Notes: generated by a model from the letters alone, not told the origin. DNA of 64,000 nucleotides from DATGMS01 sp040905145 (GCA_040905145.1 JBBDSC010000004.1:1-64000), one strand, 5' to 3'. Numbered from the stretch's first letter, positions 37,940-47,268 are shown. Translations and numbers: made by a program.

Positions 37940-38286
37940 TTTAAGACAGAAGGAGGGGAATCAGAAGACAGGAGTAGGAGAATTTGAGAGAGTACAAGGT
38001 ACAAAGATGACGATTCTGTTGCCTAGAGTTCTATTCGGGGAATGGAATAGGGAGAAAAATCCGGGCTTTAGCCCCATTAATCAGCCCATCCGGGATAATG
38101 TGGCTAAAGCCATAAGGATTACTTGTCCATTATCCCGTTGGCTAAAGCCAAACGGCAATTGAATAAATAGCTCAAAAGCAGTCATCAAAATGTGTCCCCA
38201 GCTGGCAGTATTATGGCTTGAACGGAAAAATATTAAGTGGAAAATGTCAACCTATTTTAGGCATGCACAATAAACCCAATACAGCT
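37940..38286. other. Intergenic region with tandem and palindromic repeats
   Basis: No gene is present. 37989-38008 carries GAGTACAAGGTACAAAGATG, similar to tracts at 32941-32975, 48941-48975 and 49892-49927. 38060-38155 holds the palindromic repeat listed separately. The region separates the ureohydrolase gene from the enolase-family gene. Confidence 0.45.
38060..38155. repeat. Palindromic GGCTAAAGCC intergenic repeat
   Basis: GGGCTTTAGCCCC (38063-38075), TGGCTAAAGCCA (38101-38112) and TTGGCTAAAGCCAA (38139-38152) are three palindromic units. An inverted pair, CGGGATAATG (38091-38100) and CATTATCCCG (38128-38137), brackets the middle one, so a hairpin is possible. It lies in the otherwise gene-free 37940-38286 gap. 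Confidence 0.65.
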
Positions 38287-39708
38287 ATGAATCATCAAGA
38301 AGATCTGAGCAAAGGAATCAACCGCAGGGAATTTGTCCACCTTGGCACCGGGGCATTAATGACCTTGGGAATGGTGGGATTTACACCAAACACAACCCAT
38401 ACAAATAAAATGAAATACCCATCAAAGATCAGGATCAGGAATGTCAATTCCAATTTCGAAAGGGAGCCTTTAATCCCCTACCGCTTTAAGGGCAGCGCCA
38501 TCACAGAAAGTTGGCAAGCCGTTGCTTATATCGAAGGGGAATCGGGCATCAGTAAAATAGGGCTAGGTACCCAAGGAACGCTGTGGTCGGATTCCAAAGT
38601 GTTTTTCGATCATTCCACCAATGGCGGAAATGCTTTGATGTATGTCATGACAGAAAGGGCTTTGCAGATCATGAAAGGCAATTCCTTTACAGATCCCGTA
38701 ACCTTACTGGATGACCTGTTGCCGGAAGTATATGCATATGGGAAAAAAATCACAGGCAATCCGGACCTTAAAAAAACCTTTGCGCTCAATGCCCTTGTAC
38801 CGGTGGACAACGCTGTCTGGTTATTATATGCTGCAGAAAATAATATAGATCAGTTTGATGAGATGATTCCCGAGGCTTACAGGCCTGGTCTGTCCCATCG
38901 GCATGACAAGGTGGCCAGTATCCCTTCCTTTAGCGTAGGCGCAAAAGTGGAGAATATTAAGGAGGCGGCAGAAGAAGGACATTTTATCATGAAGCTAAAG
39001 ACGGGGGCAGCAGGGACCCAAAAAGAGATGTTGGAAAAGGATATGGCTTTCTTGACGGCCGTACATAAATCCATTGGTCATTTTGAGACCCCTTATACCG
39101 AAAACGGTAAAATCCCCTATTATTTCGATGCCAATGAAAGGTATGATGAAAAGGATACGCTTATGCGTTTTCTGGACCATGCCAAAAAAATAGGGGCTTT
39201 TGATCAGATTGCCGTGATCGAGGAGCCTTTTGGGGAAAGAAATGAGGTGTATGTCGGGGATCTGGGAGTAAGGGTTGCCGCCGATGAAAGTGCCCATACC
39301 GTAGAAGATGCCGCTGCCCGAATTGAACAGGGATATACCGCCATTGCTGTAAAGGCCATCGCCAAGACCTTGACCATGACCATGAAAATAGCCCAGTTGG
39401 CCTATGAAAAAAATGTCCCTTGTTTTTGTGCCGACCTGACGGTAAACCCTATCCTGGTTGATTGGAACAAATGTGTGGCTGCCCGTCTGGCCCCCTTTCC
39501 GGATATGGATCTGGGGTTACAGGAAACCAACGGACATCAATATTACAAAAATTGGGATAAAATGACGTCTTACCACCCAAAACCCCATGCCTCTTGGGTA
39601 AAAACCATAAATGGTGTTTATCCGACGGACGAATCATTTTACAAAGAAAGTGGGGGTATTTTTTATCCTTCGGCCCATTATGAAAAATTGTTCATGGATA
39701 AGGTGTGA
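38287..39708 (+). CDS. Tat-exported enolase-superfamily protein (mandelate racemase/muconate lactonising type)
   Basis: The 473-residue protein starts at ATG 38287. An upstream in-frame ATG at 38218 would add 23 residues of low quality. INRREFVHLG (~9-18) is a twin-arginine-like motif, with a hydrophobic segment (GALMTLGMVGF) after it, so it is likely Tat-exported or anchored. The C-terminal barrel has the metal-ligand set DANE (~281), EEPF (~319) and ADES (~341), and a Lys of KLKTGAAG (~237) and of VKAIAKT (~364). Members racemise or dehydrate carboxylates. The substrate is unknown. No sugar-degradation partner is intact nearby, though a sulfatase relic follows. Confidence 0.88.
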   Translation: MNHQEDLSKGINRREFVHLGTGALMTLGMVGFTPNTTHTNKMKYPSKIRIRNVNSNFEREPLIPYRFKGSAITESWQAVAYIEGESGISKIGLGTQGTLWSDSKVFFDHSTNGGNALMYVMTERALQIMKGNSFTDPVTLLDDLLPEVYAYGKKITGNPDLKKTFALNALVPVDNAVWLLYAAENNIDQFDEMIPEAYRPGLSHRHDKVASIPSFSVGAKVENIKEAAEEGHFIMKLKTGAAGTQKEMLEKDMAFLTAVHKSIGHFETPYTENGKIPYYFDANERYDEKDTLMRFLDHAKKIGAFDQIAVIEEPFGERNEVYVGDLGVRVAADESAHTVEDAAARIEQGYTAIAVKAIAKTLTMTMKIAQLAYEKNVPCFCADLTVNPILVDWNKCVAARLAPFPDMDLGLQETNGHQYYKNWDKMTSYHPKPHASWVKTINGVYPTDESFYKESGGIFYPSAHYEKLFMDKV

Positions 39709-39740
39709 TAAAGTATTTCGGAATTGGATGATTGCGCTTC

Positions 39741-40084
39741 ATGAAGAATAATAATGGGCCTTTCAGGGATGGGGAGCAAAGCGTCTACGAAGGGGGCTAA
39801 GAGTGCCTACAGGTATAGTATGGGAAAACCACATCACTTCAGGATCAATAACAAAATATAAATCTCTTTCAATGGATATTTTTCCTACAGTAGTTTCTAT
39901 TGCAGGGGGTAAATCCTCGAAGGATATTGAAGGAGTAAGCTTTTTACCTTTATTAAAAGGAGCCTCATTTGATGATGATCAAGATAGACCATTTTATTTT
40001 ACACGGAGGCAGGGAATAAATTTTTTGGTATCCCTTACCGTCGACAGTGAACGGTGGATCGTTGACTTTTTTTACCCGATTTAG
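39741..40084 (+). pseudogene. Decayed sulfatase (arylsulfatase) fragment
   Basis: The frame from 39741 encodes MKNNNGPFRDGEQSVYEGG and then hits a stop; after a one-base shift at about 39797, the frame reads VPTGIVWENH, then SMDIFPTVVSIAGGK, DIEGVSFLPLL and DRPFYFTRR (to 40084). Both halves match the C-terminal part of formylglycine sulfatases. The N-terminal catalytic domain is missing. It is clearly a frameshifted, truncated relic. It lies between the enolase-family gene and the helicase gene. Confidence 0.85.
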
Positions 40085-40149
40085 TGGCACAATCACAGAT
40101 AAACCCATACCTTCGGCCCATAAAGTGAATAATTCTCTCTATCTCAACC

Positions 40150-41739
40150 ATGACCTTTTCCTTAAAAGACTTTTTTCATCGGGAATTTCAATCCAAGGGT
40201 TTGGATACTTCCAATGAAGCTTTTATCCATGCTTTGGAAATTGCACTTTTTTCTGAAAGATCACTTTTCCTTACGGGTAGGGCCGGTACCGGCAAAACCA
40301 CCTTTCTCCATACCTTAAAAAGAGTCAATCTTGAAAAAAACATGGTCGTAGTGGCTCCTACAGGCGTGGCAGCCATTAATGCCAAAGGAAAAACCATCCA
40401 TTCCTTCTTTAAAATAGATCCCCGTCAAATTTATCTCCCGGGCGACCCCAGGTTACAAACCAAAACCAAGGAAAAAGGCATATCCATATTTGATAGTTTT
40501 CGGTACCGAAAAAAACAATTGGATATCATCCGCCGTCTGCAATTGTTAGTAATTGATGAGGTATCCATGGTGAGGGTTGAAATCCTTGATGTCATTGACC
40601 AGATCCTAAGGGTCTTCAGACGTAAGATGCACCTGCCCTTTGGTGGGGTTCAACTTATCCTGATAGGGGACCCTTTTCAGCTTCCCCCGGTGGTTAGATC
40701 TACTGAATGGGAGCATCTTTCCAAATATTATGACACCCGCTTTTTTTTTGGTTCCAATGCCTTTAAAAACCTACAGCCCATTCACATTGCCCTGCAGAAA
40801 ATATATCGGCAAAAAGATGAAAACTTTAAAAACCTCCTCAACCGGATAAGGGAAAGCAAACATTCCTACCAGGATATTGAGCTATTGAATGAAACATCAA
40901 AAAAATATGATTTTAGCCTGCTTGATCAAGGATATATCCTCCTCGGCACCCACAACACCACGATTGCTGAAATTAACCGTCGCAAATTGGATGAACTGAA
41001 GAAAAAGCCCAAAATTTACAAAGCTATTATCCAAGGGGATTTCCCTCTCAATATGGTGCCTTTTGACCCCATGGACCTTACCTTAAAAGTGGGTGCTCAG
41101 GTCATTTTTATGAGGAACAATCCTGAAGAGCGATACTACAACGGAATGATTGGCAAAGTGGTAAAAATGACAGAAGATCTCATAGAAGTGGAAAGCAATC
41201 AAGGATTTTTTTATCAAGTGAGGCAGGAGACATGGGAAAATATTGAATTTATCTTTAATGAAGAAGAGAACCACCTGGAGACCAAAGTCATTGGTACTTT
41301 CACCCAATTTCCCCTCAAACTTGCCTGGGCCATTACTGTCCATAAAAGTCAGGGACTGACATTTGATCGGGCTATTTTGGACATTGAAAAATCTTTTGAA
41401 GCAGGTCAGGTTTATGTAGCACTGAGTCGTTGTACTTCTTTGGAAGGCCTGGTATTGAAATCCCCCATGGGTATCCAAAGTGTAAAAGTAAGCCATGACA
41501 GCCTGCAATTCAGTCAACAACAATCCACATCAGACCAGATAGAAAATGAACTGGCACATGCCCGGGCAATGGTGGCTATCAAATATGCTTTTCAGGCCTT
41601 CAAGGCAGGGGACTATGAAATGGCCAAACGGCTTTTTGACGAAGTGCAGTCCATTCAAGATGTCACGGGTTATCCCAAATGGAGGCAATTTCTTAAGGTA
41701 AGGGATTGGCTGGAAAATAGATTTTTTACCAGAGAATAA
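40150..41739 (+). CDS. Pif1-like superfamily 1B helicase
   Basis: The 529-residue protein has the helicase motifs: Walker A LTGRAGTGKTT (~residues 41-51), Ia VVVAPTGVAAIN (~65-76), Walker B LVIDEVSMV (~140), LIGDPFQLPPV (motif III), and ITVHKSQGLTFD and VALSRCTSLEGL (motifs V and VI, ~398-440). The ~50-residue C-terminal tail (SDQIENELAHARAMVAIKYAFQAFK...AKRLFDEV) may be a TPR-like or coiled segment typical of Bacteroidota relatives. It is a DNA repair or replication helicase by inference. It starts at ATG 40150. Confidence 0.93.
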   Translation: MTFSLKDFFHREFQSKGLDTSNEAFIHALEIALFSERSLFLTGRAGTGKTTFLHTLKRVNLEKNMVVVAPTGVAAINAKGKTIHSFFKIDPRQIYLPGDPRLQTKTKEKGISIFDSFRYRKKQLDIIRRLQLLVIDEVSMVRVEILDVIDQILRVFRRKMHLPFGGVQLILIGDPFQLPPVVRSTEWEHLSKYYDTRFFFGSNAFKNLQPIHIALQKIYRQKDENFKNLLNRIRESKHSYQDIELLNETSKKYDFSLLDQGYILLGTHNTTIAEINRRKLDELKKKPKIYKAIIQGDFPLNMVPFDPMDLTLKVGAQVIFMRNNPEERYYNGMIGKVVKMTEDLIEVESNQGFFYQVRQETWENIEFIFNEEENHLETKVIGTFTQFPLKLAWAITVHKSQGLTFDRAILDIEKSFEAGQVYVALSRCTSLEGLVLKSPMGIQSVKVSHDSLQFSQQQSTSDQIENELAHARAMVAIKYAFQAFKAGDYEMAKRLFDEVQSIQDVTGYPKWRQFLKVRDWLENRFFTRE

Positions 41740-41889
41740 GACTGATCCAGAGGATTTATCAGAGGTAAACCTTTGTTTCTGCCATCGAGTTGTTGCGCGT
41801 CTCCCGATGTTTCGGGACAAGTGGTGCCGTGCGATCATTAAAATTTAGTCTTCGACTCCCAGGAATCGTTTTGAGTCACAGACTCAAAG

Positions 41890-42036
41890 TTATTTTACAG
41901 TGGCATTATCACTGGTAGTATTCAGGATTGACACCTCCTCTTTGCTTAAAAACTCCGGTTCTTTCCCGGTACTTTCCACTGGTATATATCCTCCGGAAAA
42001 ACACCAGTTCTTTTTTCCAAACCTATTGTCTGTCAT
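41890..42036 (-). pseudogene. N-terminal remnant of a sensory-rhodopsin-transducer (ASRT)-family protein
   Basis: The 48-residue remnant begins MTDNRFGKKNWCFSGGYIPV and goes on with EPEFLSKEEVSILNTTSDNA. This matches the conserved beginning of the Anabaena sensory rhodopsin transducer family, a beta-sandwich family of about 125 residues whose non-photosynthetic members sit in carbohydrate operons. A stop codon replaces the rest. Its ATG overlaps the stop of the upstream FAD-oxidase relic (ATGA), so the two were once translationally coupled. Confidence 0.8.
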
Positions 42037-42382
42037 ATGCTTAGAACCTTGGTTAAATAATCATTCAAAAAAACACCATAAGGATCAAATTCTCTTCTTA
42101 ATTCCATGAATTTGTCCCACTCCGGGTAAAGTGGCCTAAGGCACCCAATGATACTTTTGCCGCTTTTAATGTTTCAGGATCCTTTTCAGTAAACTCCCTA
42201 ACTTCTTCTTTTCCATCTATCATACGGCAGCCTGTTATCATTCCTGAAAGGTTCTGCAGCTTTTTGCCTGAGCCATGTGTGCCCGTTCCAAAAGCACCGC
42301 CCAAAAACTGCATATCCACATCCCCTGTATTGTGCATGCTCATCTTGAGCTTTATCAGTTCTTCACCTGTTTCAGCAATGAA
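42033..42382 (-). pseudogene. Internally deleted FAD-dependent sugar/lactone oxidase
   Basis: The N-terminal FAD-binding region is visible (FLGGAFGTGTHGSGKKLQNL, ...LKAAKVSLGALG). The frame then shifts directly into the family's extreme C-terminus (PLYPEWDKFMELRREFDPYG, then FLNDYLTKVLSI and a stop). In intact D-arabinono-1,4-lactone-oxidase or xylitol-oxidase-like proteins these parts are far apart, so most of the coding sequence has been deleted. The frame has a stop before 42382, so the 5' end is lost as well. The stop overlaps the next relic gene. Confidence 0.85.
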
Positions 42383-42570
42383 GCATCAATTTCCCTGCCT
42401 TTTTTATCAAGGGAAGTTATTAACATAAAATTCGAAATTTAAAACACCTGAAACCCAGGGAATGAGGAATTTAAGACGGAGACAGGGATTTTGTTCTCCA
42501 GACTTCCAGCTTCCGTCTCCTCCGGTCTTCCGGCCTTGTATCCTTTTGTCCGTGCTTCCCTTCCCATTTC

Positions 42571-43359
42571 TCACTTTGTCTGGTCAGCATATTTCCAATA
42601 GATCACAGTTGCAAAATATCCGGCGATACTTGTAAAAATTAAGATGGTATAACTCGTCACGTTCAGCTGTGCTTTAAATTCACCGCCAGCTCCGCTAAAA
42701 AGCCCAGGAACAGACCAAGGAAAATAGTAACCATATCCAGTGGCAGCAATGATTTGGGAAAAGACCAAGGTCAGGGCAACAAAGCCCAAAGGAGCAAGAT
42801 AACCCTTACCCCACATTGCAAAAAAAGCAATGGGAGTTCCAAGAGAAACTGTCAATATAGTTGTGACAAGGTAATTTGTTAAATGTGTAAAGACAAAATC
42901 CCCATCAGAAGCTGGGATTTGTAGTAAGGTGCCAATTAAAAGTCCCACCAATAAATTAGAAACTACCAGTGCAAAACACCAAGCCCCATAAATTAAAAAT
43001 TTTGCATTTATAATCTTTGTTCGTGAAGTTGGCAGGGCCAATAAATCCTTTGCTGTGCCATCAGAATATTCCCTGCCAAAAACCCAACTTGCCACGAAAC
43101 CAAATACCAATACGCCGCCTACACCTATTGCTTGGGTTAGGATTCCTATATAGGATTTCCAATCGGTTGAAAAATCCATCATTTGTGCTTTTGCTTTTAA
43201 TGCTCCTGCATTTTCCATAGCGTCAGGATTTCGCATGATGAGCATAAATACACCTCCCATTAAGGGAGCTAATGAAAAGGCAATAAATGTTACCCACAGA
43301 CTACTGGAATACTTGTTTTTGATTAATTCTGCTTTTAATGCTTGTATCTGGCCTTTCAT
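42571..43359 (-). CDS. ABC-2 type transporter permease
   Basis: The 262-residue protein has about six hydrophobic segments and the ABC-2/NatB-like pattern, with the coupling segment FGREYSDGTAKDLLALPTSR (~residues 90-109) that contacts the ATPase. It overlaps the 3' end of the ATPase gene by 4 bases (ATGA), so both were translationally coupled. The substrate is unknown. It may be non-functional if the ATPase is dead, since the ATPase lacks a proper start. Confidence 0.85.
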   Translation of the reverse strand: MKGQIQALKAELIKNKYSSSLWVTFIAFSLAPLMGGVFMLIMRNPDAMENAGALKAKAQMMDFSTDWKSYIGILTQAIGVGGVLVFGFVASWVFGREYSDGTAKDLLALPTSRTKIINAKFLIYGAWCFALVVSNLLVGLLIGTLLQIPASDGDFVFTHLTNYLVTTILTVSLGTPIAFFAMWGKGYLAPLGFVALTLVFSQIIAATGYGYYFPWSVPGLFSGAGGEFKAQLNVTSYTILIFTSIAGYFATVIYWKYADQTK

Positions 43360-44216
43360 TTATCGCTATTTCTGACAGTTCTTAAAAAATACATTTCTAG
43401 ATCTTCGGTAAATAAATACACTTGCTTTGGGGGGAATCCTTTTTCAACCAGTAGGTTGGAGATGATTTCAGGATTTTCAATGGCATGGCCATCATAAATT
43501 TCTATTTCATTGTTTTTATTCAGAACAGATTGAAAATTGCATTGGCTTAAATGGTTAATAGCTCCTAGATTATCATTTGTCTTAACCAATATTTTTCTGA
43601 TAAGCTGATCGGCCAATTCTTTAGTGGTAAGTTCTTTAATTAATTTGCCTTGGTGGATTATCCCTATCCGGTTGGCTACTTTTGAAATTTCACTTAATAT
43701 ATGGCTTGATAGAAATACCGTTGAACCTTTATTAACAAGTTCTTTGAGCAATTTTCTGACTTCGACAATTCCTTCAGGGTCCAATCCGTTAATGGGTTCA
43801 TCAAGGATGAGTAGCTTTGGTTGGTGCATTAATGCTTTGGCTAAACCCAATCGTTGCTGATTTCCTAATGATAGGTGTCTTGCTTTTGTTTCGGTAAAAG
43901 GGCTTAGCTTGAGTTTGTCTATGATAGTAGGGATTGATGTTGGATTCCTCAATTGCCTTAGATGATAATATACCTGTAGGTTTTCAGCAACAGAAAGGTT
44001 GGGATAGGAGTAGGGGGTTTCTACCAAATAGCCGATGTCGTTCCATAAGCGAAATTTTGGTGAAAGCTTTTCCTCAAATAGGTTTACGCTACCCTTGTCG
44101 GCCTTGATCATTCCCAGCAGAATCCTGATTAAGGTGGTCTTACCTGCACCATTGAGCCCTAAGAAACCATAAATCTCTCCTTGGTTTTGATGAGAAAAAG
44201 GAAATGGAAATGATTC
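43356..44216 (-). pseudogene. ABC transporter ATPase with no start codon (5' truncated)
   Basis: The in-frame ATG at 44111 would begin after the Walker A, leaving 251 residues. Reading upstream in the same frame gives EIYGFLGLNGAGKTTLIRIL (44112-44180), an intact Walker A, and the frame stays open to a TGA at 44217-44219. No ATG, GTG or TTG lies between that stop and the Walker A, so the usual ~25 N-terminal residues are lost. Downstream are LSLGNQQR (signature), LLILDEPINGLD (Walker B) and the H loop LSSHIL. Probably a decaying gene. It is translationally coupled to the permease. Confidence 0.7.
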
Positions 44217-44357
44217 TCAGGCAAAGAGATCATCCAATGAGAAATATTCAACGCTCAATAATTCAAGTGGGGTTGGAGCGGGAGATGGGAGAATAAAGGG
44301 GACTTCCCACTTCGAGCTTTACCCAAAATCCTATATTTGTCTTTAAAATTTTTGATC

Positions 44358-45080
44358 CTAATCCTTTTCATAAACCAGGAAGTGCTGAATACGCATAAAC
44401 TGGCCATTTTGGACTAAATGAAATCCATTAGCAGTTAACTCTTTATTAATCTGCTTTACAGTCATTTTGTGCAATTTTTTTATGCCTACCTTAGGATCTT
44501 CACCGCGGTACTCAATTAACAATAATTTGCCATTTGGCCTTAATGATTGCTTAATTTCCTCTAACATTTCCTGCGGGTACAGGAGCTCATGATAAACGTC
44601 TACCATAATGGCCAGGTCGACAGAATTATCCGGTAAGTTAGGGGATTTCTCGCCTCCTCTAATAGGCTCAACATGGTTTGCCTTTAGCTTATTGCTGCGC
44701 ACCTTTAAATATTGAATAGCATCATCCTGGATCTCTACCGCATATACTTTGCCTTCAGAAACTTTTTGGGCGATGCGAAAAGTATAGTAGCCCGTTCCAG
44801 CCCCAATATCTGCCACTACACTGTTTTTTGTGACCGGCAGTTTTGAAATCGCCAAGTCAGTGTTTTCTTCTTGCGGGCGGCTGTCCCGCTCCAACCAATC
44901 TTTTCCTTGAAAACTCATGACCATGGCTATTTCACGCCCCATATATACTTTGCCGGTGCCACCTGGATCCGGGTCCTTGTAGGTGTATGCCGCATCTTCC
45001 AGCTGCTTTTCTTGGGCATAGGTGCTTGCATAACAAAATAAGAAAAGACAAAAGGCTAATGAATATTTTATGTAGTTCAT
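44358..45080 (-). CDS. Exported class I SAM-dependent methyltransferase
   Basis: The 240-residue protein has a signal peptide (~1-22, ending YASTYA) and then a Rossmann methyltransferase: motif I VVADIGAGTGYYTF (~88-101), motif II KVYAVEIQDD (~111-120) and IMVDVYHELLYP (~158). A secreted SAM-dependent methyltransferase is odd, since SAM is cytoplasmic, but this family recurs in Bacteroidota and Planctomycetes. The substrate is unknown. No adjacent gene gives a context. Confidence 0.82.
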   Translation of the reverse strand: MNYIKYSLAFCLFLFCYASTYAQEKQLEDAAYTYKDPDPGGTGKVYMGREIAMVMSFQGKDWLERDSRPQEENTDLAISKLPVTKNSVVADIGAGTGYYTFRIAQKVSEGKVYAVEIQDDAIQYLKVRSNKLKANHVEPIRGGEKSPNLPDNSVDLAIMVDVYHELLYPQEMLEEIKQSLRPNGKLLLIEYRGEDPKVGIKKLHKMTVKQINKELTANGFHLVQNGQFMRIQHFLVYEKD

Positions 45081-45530
45081 GATTCGATCTATAAATGATA
45101 ACGCTATTTAAATGTTTAATCCAACTAAAATTAGCTAATTTTATCCACCTAAGCTAAATATACATCATCCAATGTTCAACACGATATTGTCAAGTGGAAT
45201 AACGGCTGGTCAAGCATTCACATCTGACATCCGATACCTCTTTCTTCGATCTCCGGTCTTCCAGCCTTCAAACTTCCAACTTCGAGCTCATTCAACAATT
45301 ATCCTTGGTAAAACCTTTTAGGTCCATTGGCCTCTGTTAACCAAAGTTTTGTACCTTTAATCGCTACCTTAAATGACAACATCATTATACAATAGACTTT
45401 AACGAGATCACCAAAATCATCTTTAATCGAGCATGATGAAAATTTATTGCACATCAGGATGAATATTTTGCGAGATTCCCCCGATAAAAGATAAGGGACA
45501 GGTCATGACCATCAAAATCAATATATACAT
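45081..45530. other. Intergenic region with dispersed repeats
   Basis: No gene is present between the methyltransferase gene and the phosphatase gene. 45252-45285 carries CCGGTCTTCCAGCCTTCAAA-like low-complexity text related to 42501-42535 and 49021-49045. 45426-45495 is the second copy of the ~70-bp repeat. Around 45345-45361 GTTTTGTACCTTTAA resembles a weak -7 box. Confidence 0.45.
45426..45495. repeat. Dispersed ~70-bp repeat, copy 2
   Basis: Ordered blocks ATCGAGCAT, AAAATTTAT, GGATGA, GCGAGATTC and CCGATAAAAGAT match the copy at 32179-32248. It is immediately upstream of the PafA-type phosphatase gene. Confidence 0.7.
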
Positions 45531-47183
45531 ATGAAAATCACCTCCTCTTTTGCTGTTTTTGTGCTGATTGCCAGCCTGTTTATTCACGGGGAATCCCGTT
45601 CCCAAACAGATAAAAAGCACCATGAAACTCCCAAACTGGTCGTGGGTATCATGGTGGATCAATTGCGGCCTGATTATATTCACCGGTATTGGGACAAGTT
45701 CGGAGAAGATGGCTTCAAGCGGCTCCTGAACGAAGGCTTTACGTTTACCAACAATCATTTCGACTATATGCCCACCGCAACCGGTCCCGGCCATGCCAGC
45801 GTGTATACGGGGGCCACACCGGCGGTCCACGGTGTGATGGGCAACGGTTGGTATGTCCGTGAGCTGGACAAAAGCATCAATGTGATCGAAGTGCCGGGAT
45901 TTGAAGGAGTAGGATCTGAGCCTGGCAAGGAAGGAAAGAAGGGGCCGGGCAATGTGCTGACCACTACGGTGGGCGACGAACTTCGCCTGCATACCAACAA
46001 CCGCTCCAAGGTAATTGGTATTTCCCGTAAGGACCGTGGGGCCATTTTGCCCGCTGGTCATACCGGTGATGCCTATTGGTTTGAAGGGGCCACCGGCAAT
46101 TTTGTGACCAGTACCCATTATCGGAATGAGTTGCCGGGTTGGGTGAGGGAGTTCAATGACCGGAAGCTCGTGGAGCAGTATTTGGCCCAACCTTGGGAAA
46201 CCCTTCTTCCTTTGGAAGAATATATAGAAAGTATAGCCGACGATAATCCGTATGAAAGGATGTTTGACGGGGAAACTGCCCCTGTATTTCCCCACAATCT
46301 TCCCGAGCTGGTGGAAAAAAATGGTCTTGGGATTATTTCCTCCACGCCCTTCAGCAATGATTTGCTCCTCGACCTGGCGCTTGCGGCGATAGAAGGGGAG
46401 TCGCTGGGAAGCAGGGAAACCACGGATCTTCTTTCCATCTCCTTCTCCGCTACCGATGCCGTAGGCCATCAGTTTGGCCCGGCCTCCATAGAAGTACAGG
46501 ATACTTACCTCCGCCTGGACCAGACTATAGCCAAGTTGTTGGACTACCTCGATGGAACTTACGGCAAGGACAATATCCTGCTGTTCCTTACCTCCGATCA
46601 TGGAGTCGCCCATGTTCCTGATTATTTGGTTGATCAGGGGATTCCCGGGGGGCGTTTTGACAGCAATGACAAAATTGATTCCCTGAGGGGCTTCCTTACA
46701 GAAGAATATGGAGAAGACCTGCTGCTTGCATTCAGCAACTTTGAAGTATTCCTGGATCATCAACTGATTGACCAAAACAACCTGGATCACGAAGAGGTAC
46801 AAAATAACGTGGCCCGATTTATGTTGTCCTTAGAGGGAGTTGCGGGAGCATTGACCGCTACAGCTTTAAACAGTGGGGAATTTACCAAAGGGATACGGGC
46901 AAGGGTCCAGCAAGGATATAATCAAAAAAGGTCCGGGGACGTAGTGATCTGGCTGGAACCCCATATTACTCCCGGCACCAGCTCACAGGGAACAACCCAC
47001 GGTTCGCCTTGGGTTTATGATTCCCATACCCCTATGCATTGGTATGGCTGGGATGTGCCGGCAGGCCGTTCCTCCCACCCGGTCCATATTTCCGATATTG
47101 CTTCCACGGTGGCCACTTTCTTGAATTCCCCTTTTCCCAGTGGGAACATTGGAAAACCCATGAATGAGCATATGCGGAAATAG
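45531..47183 (+). CDS. PafA-type alkaline phosphatase / phosphodiesterase
   Basis: The 550-residue protein has a signal peptide (~1-24). The metal site begins GIMVDQLRPDY (~residues 39-49). The nucleophile Thr lies in MPTATGPGHAS (~81-91), as in the PafA group. FSATDAVGHQFGP (~305-317) and FLTSDHGVAHV (~348-358) are the other metal-ligand motifs. Such periplasmic phosphatases release phosphate from organic monoesters. The length and order are typical. It is a single gene followed 85 bases later by the dehydrogenase gene. Confidence 0.93.
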   Translation: MKITSSFAVFVLIASLFIHGESRSQTDKKHHETPKLVVGIMVDQLRPDYIHRYWDKFGEDGFKRLLNEGFTFTNNHFDYMPTATGPGHASVYTGATPAVHGVMGNGWYVRELDKSINVIEVPGFEGVGSEPGKEGKKGPGNVLTTTVGDELRLHTNNRSKVIGISRKDRGAILPAGHTGDAYWFEGATGNFVTSTHYRNELPGWVREFNDRKLVEQYLAQPWETLLPLEEYIESIADDNPYERMFDGETAPVFPHNLPELVEKNGLGIISSTPFSNDLLLDLALAAIEGESLGSRETTDLLSISFSATDAVGHQFGPASIEVQDTYLRLDQTIAKLLDYLDGTYGKDNILLFLTSDHGVAHVPDYLVDQGIPGGRFDSNDKIDSLRGFLTEEYGEDLLLAFSNFEVFLDHQLIDQNNLDHEEVQNNVARFMLSLEGVAGALTATALNSGEFTKGIRARVQQGYNQKRSGDVVIWLEPHITPGTSSQGTTHGSPWVYDSHTPMHWYGWDVPAGRSSHPVHISDIASTVATFLNSPFPSGNIGKPMNEHMRK

Positions 47184-47268
47184 CATAAAATTGGAGCATT
47201 GATCCCATCACCGACAGGGGCCTTTGACATTTGTAGCTATAGTGGTATAATTAAAAAATTAAACTCTT

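Noticed and set aside
45444..46802. 452-residue open frame on the minus strand
   Set aside because: It lies fully opposite the PafA-type phosphatase gene, has no family features and is His/Gly/Ile-rich in the way of antisense frames.
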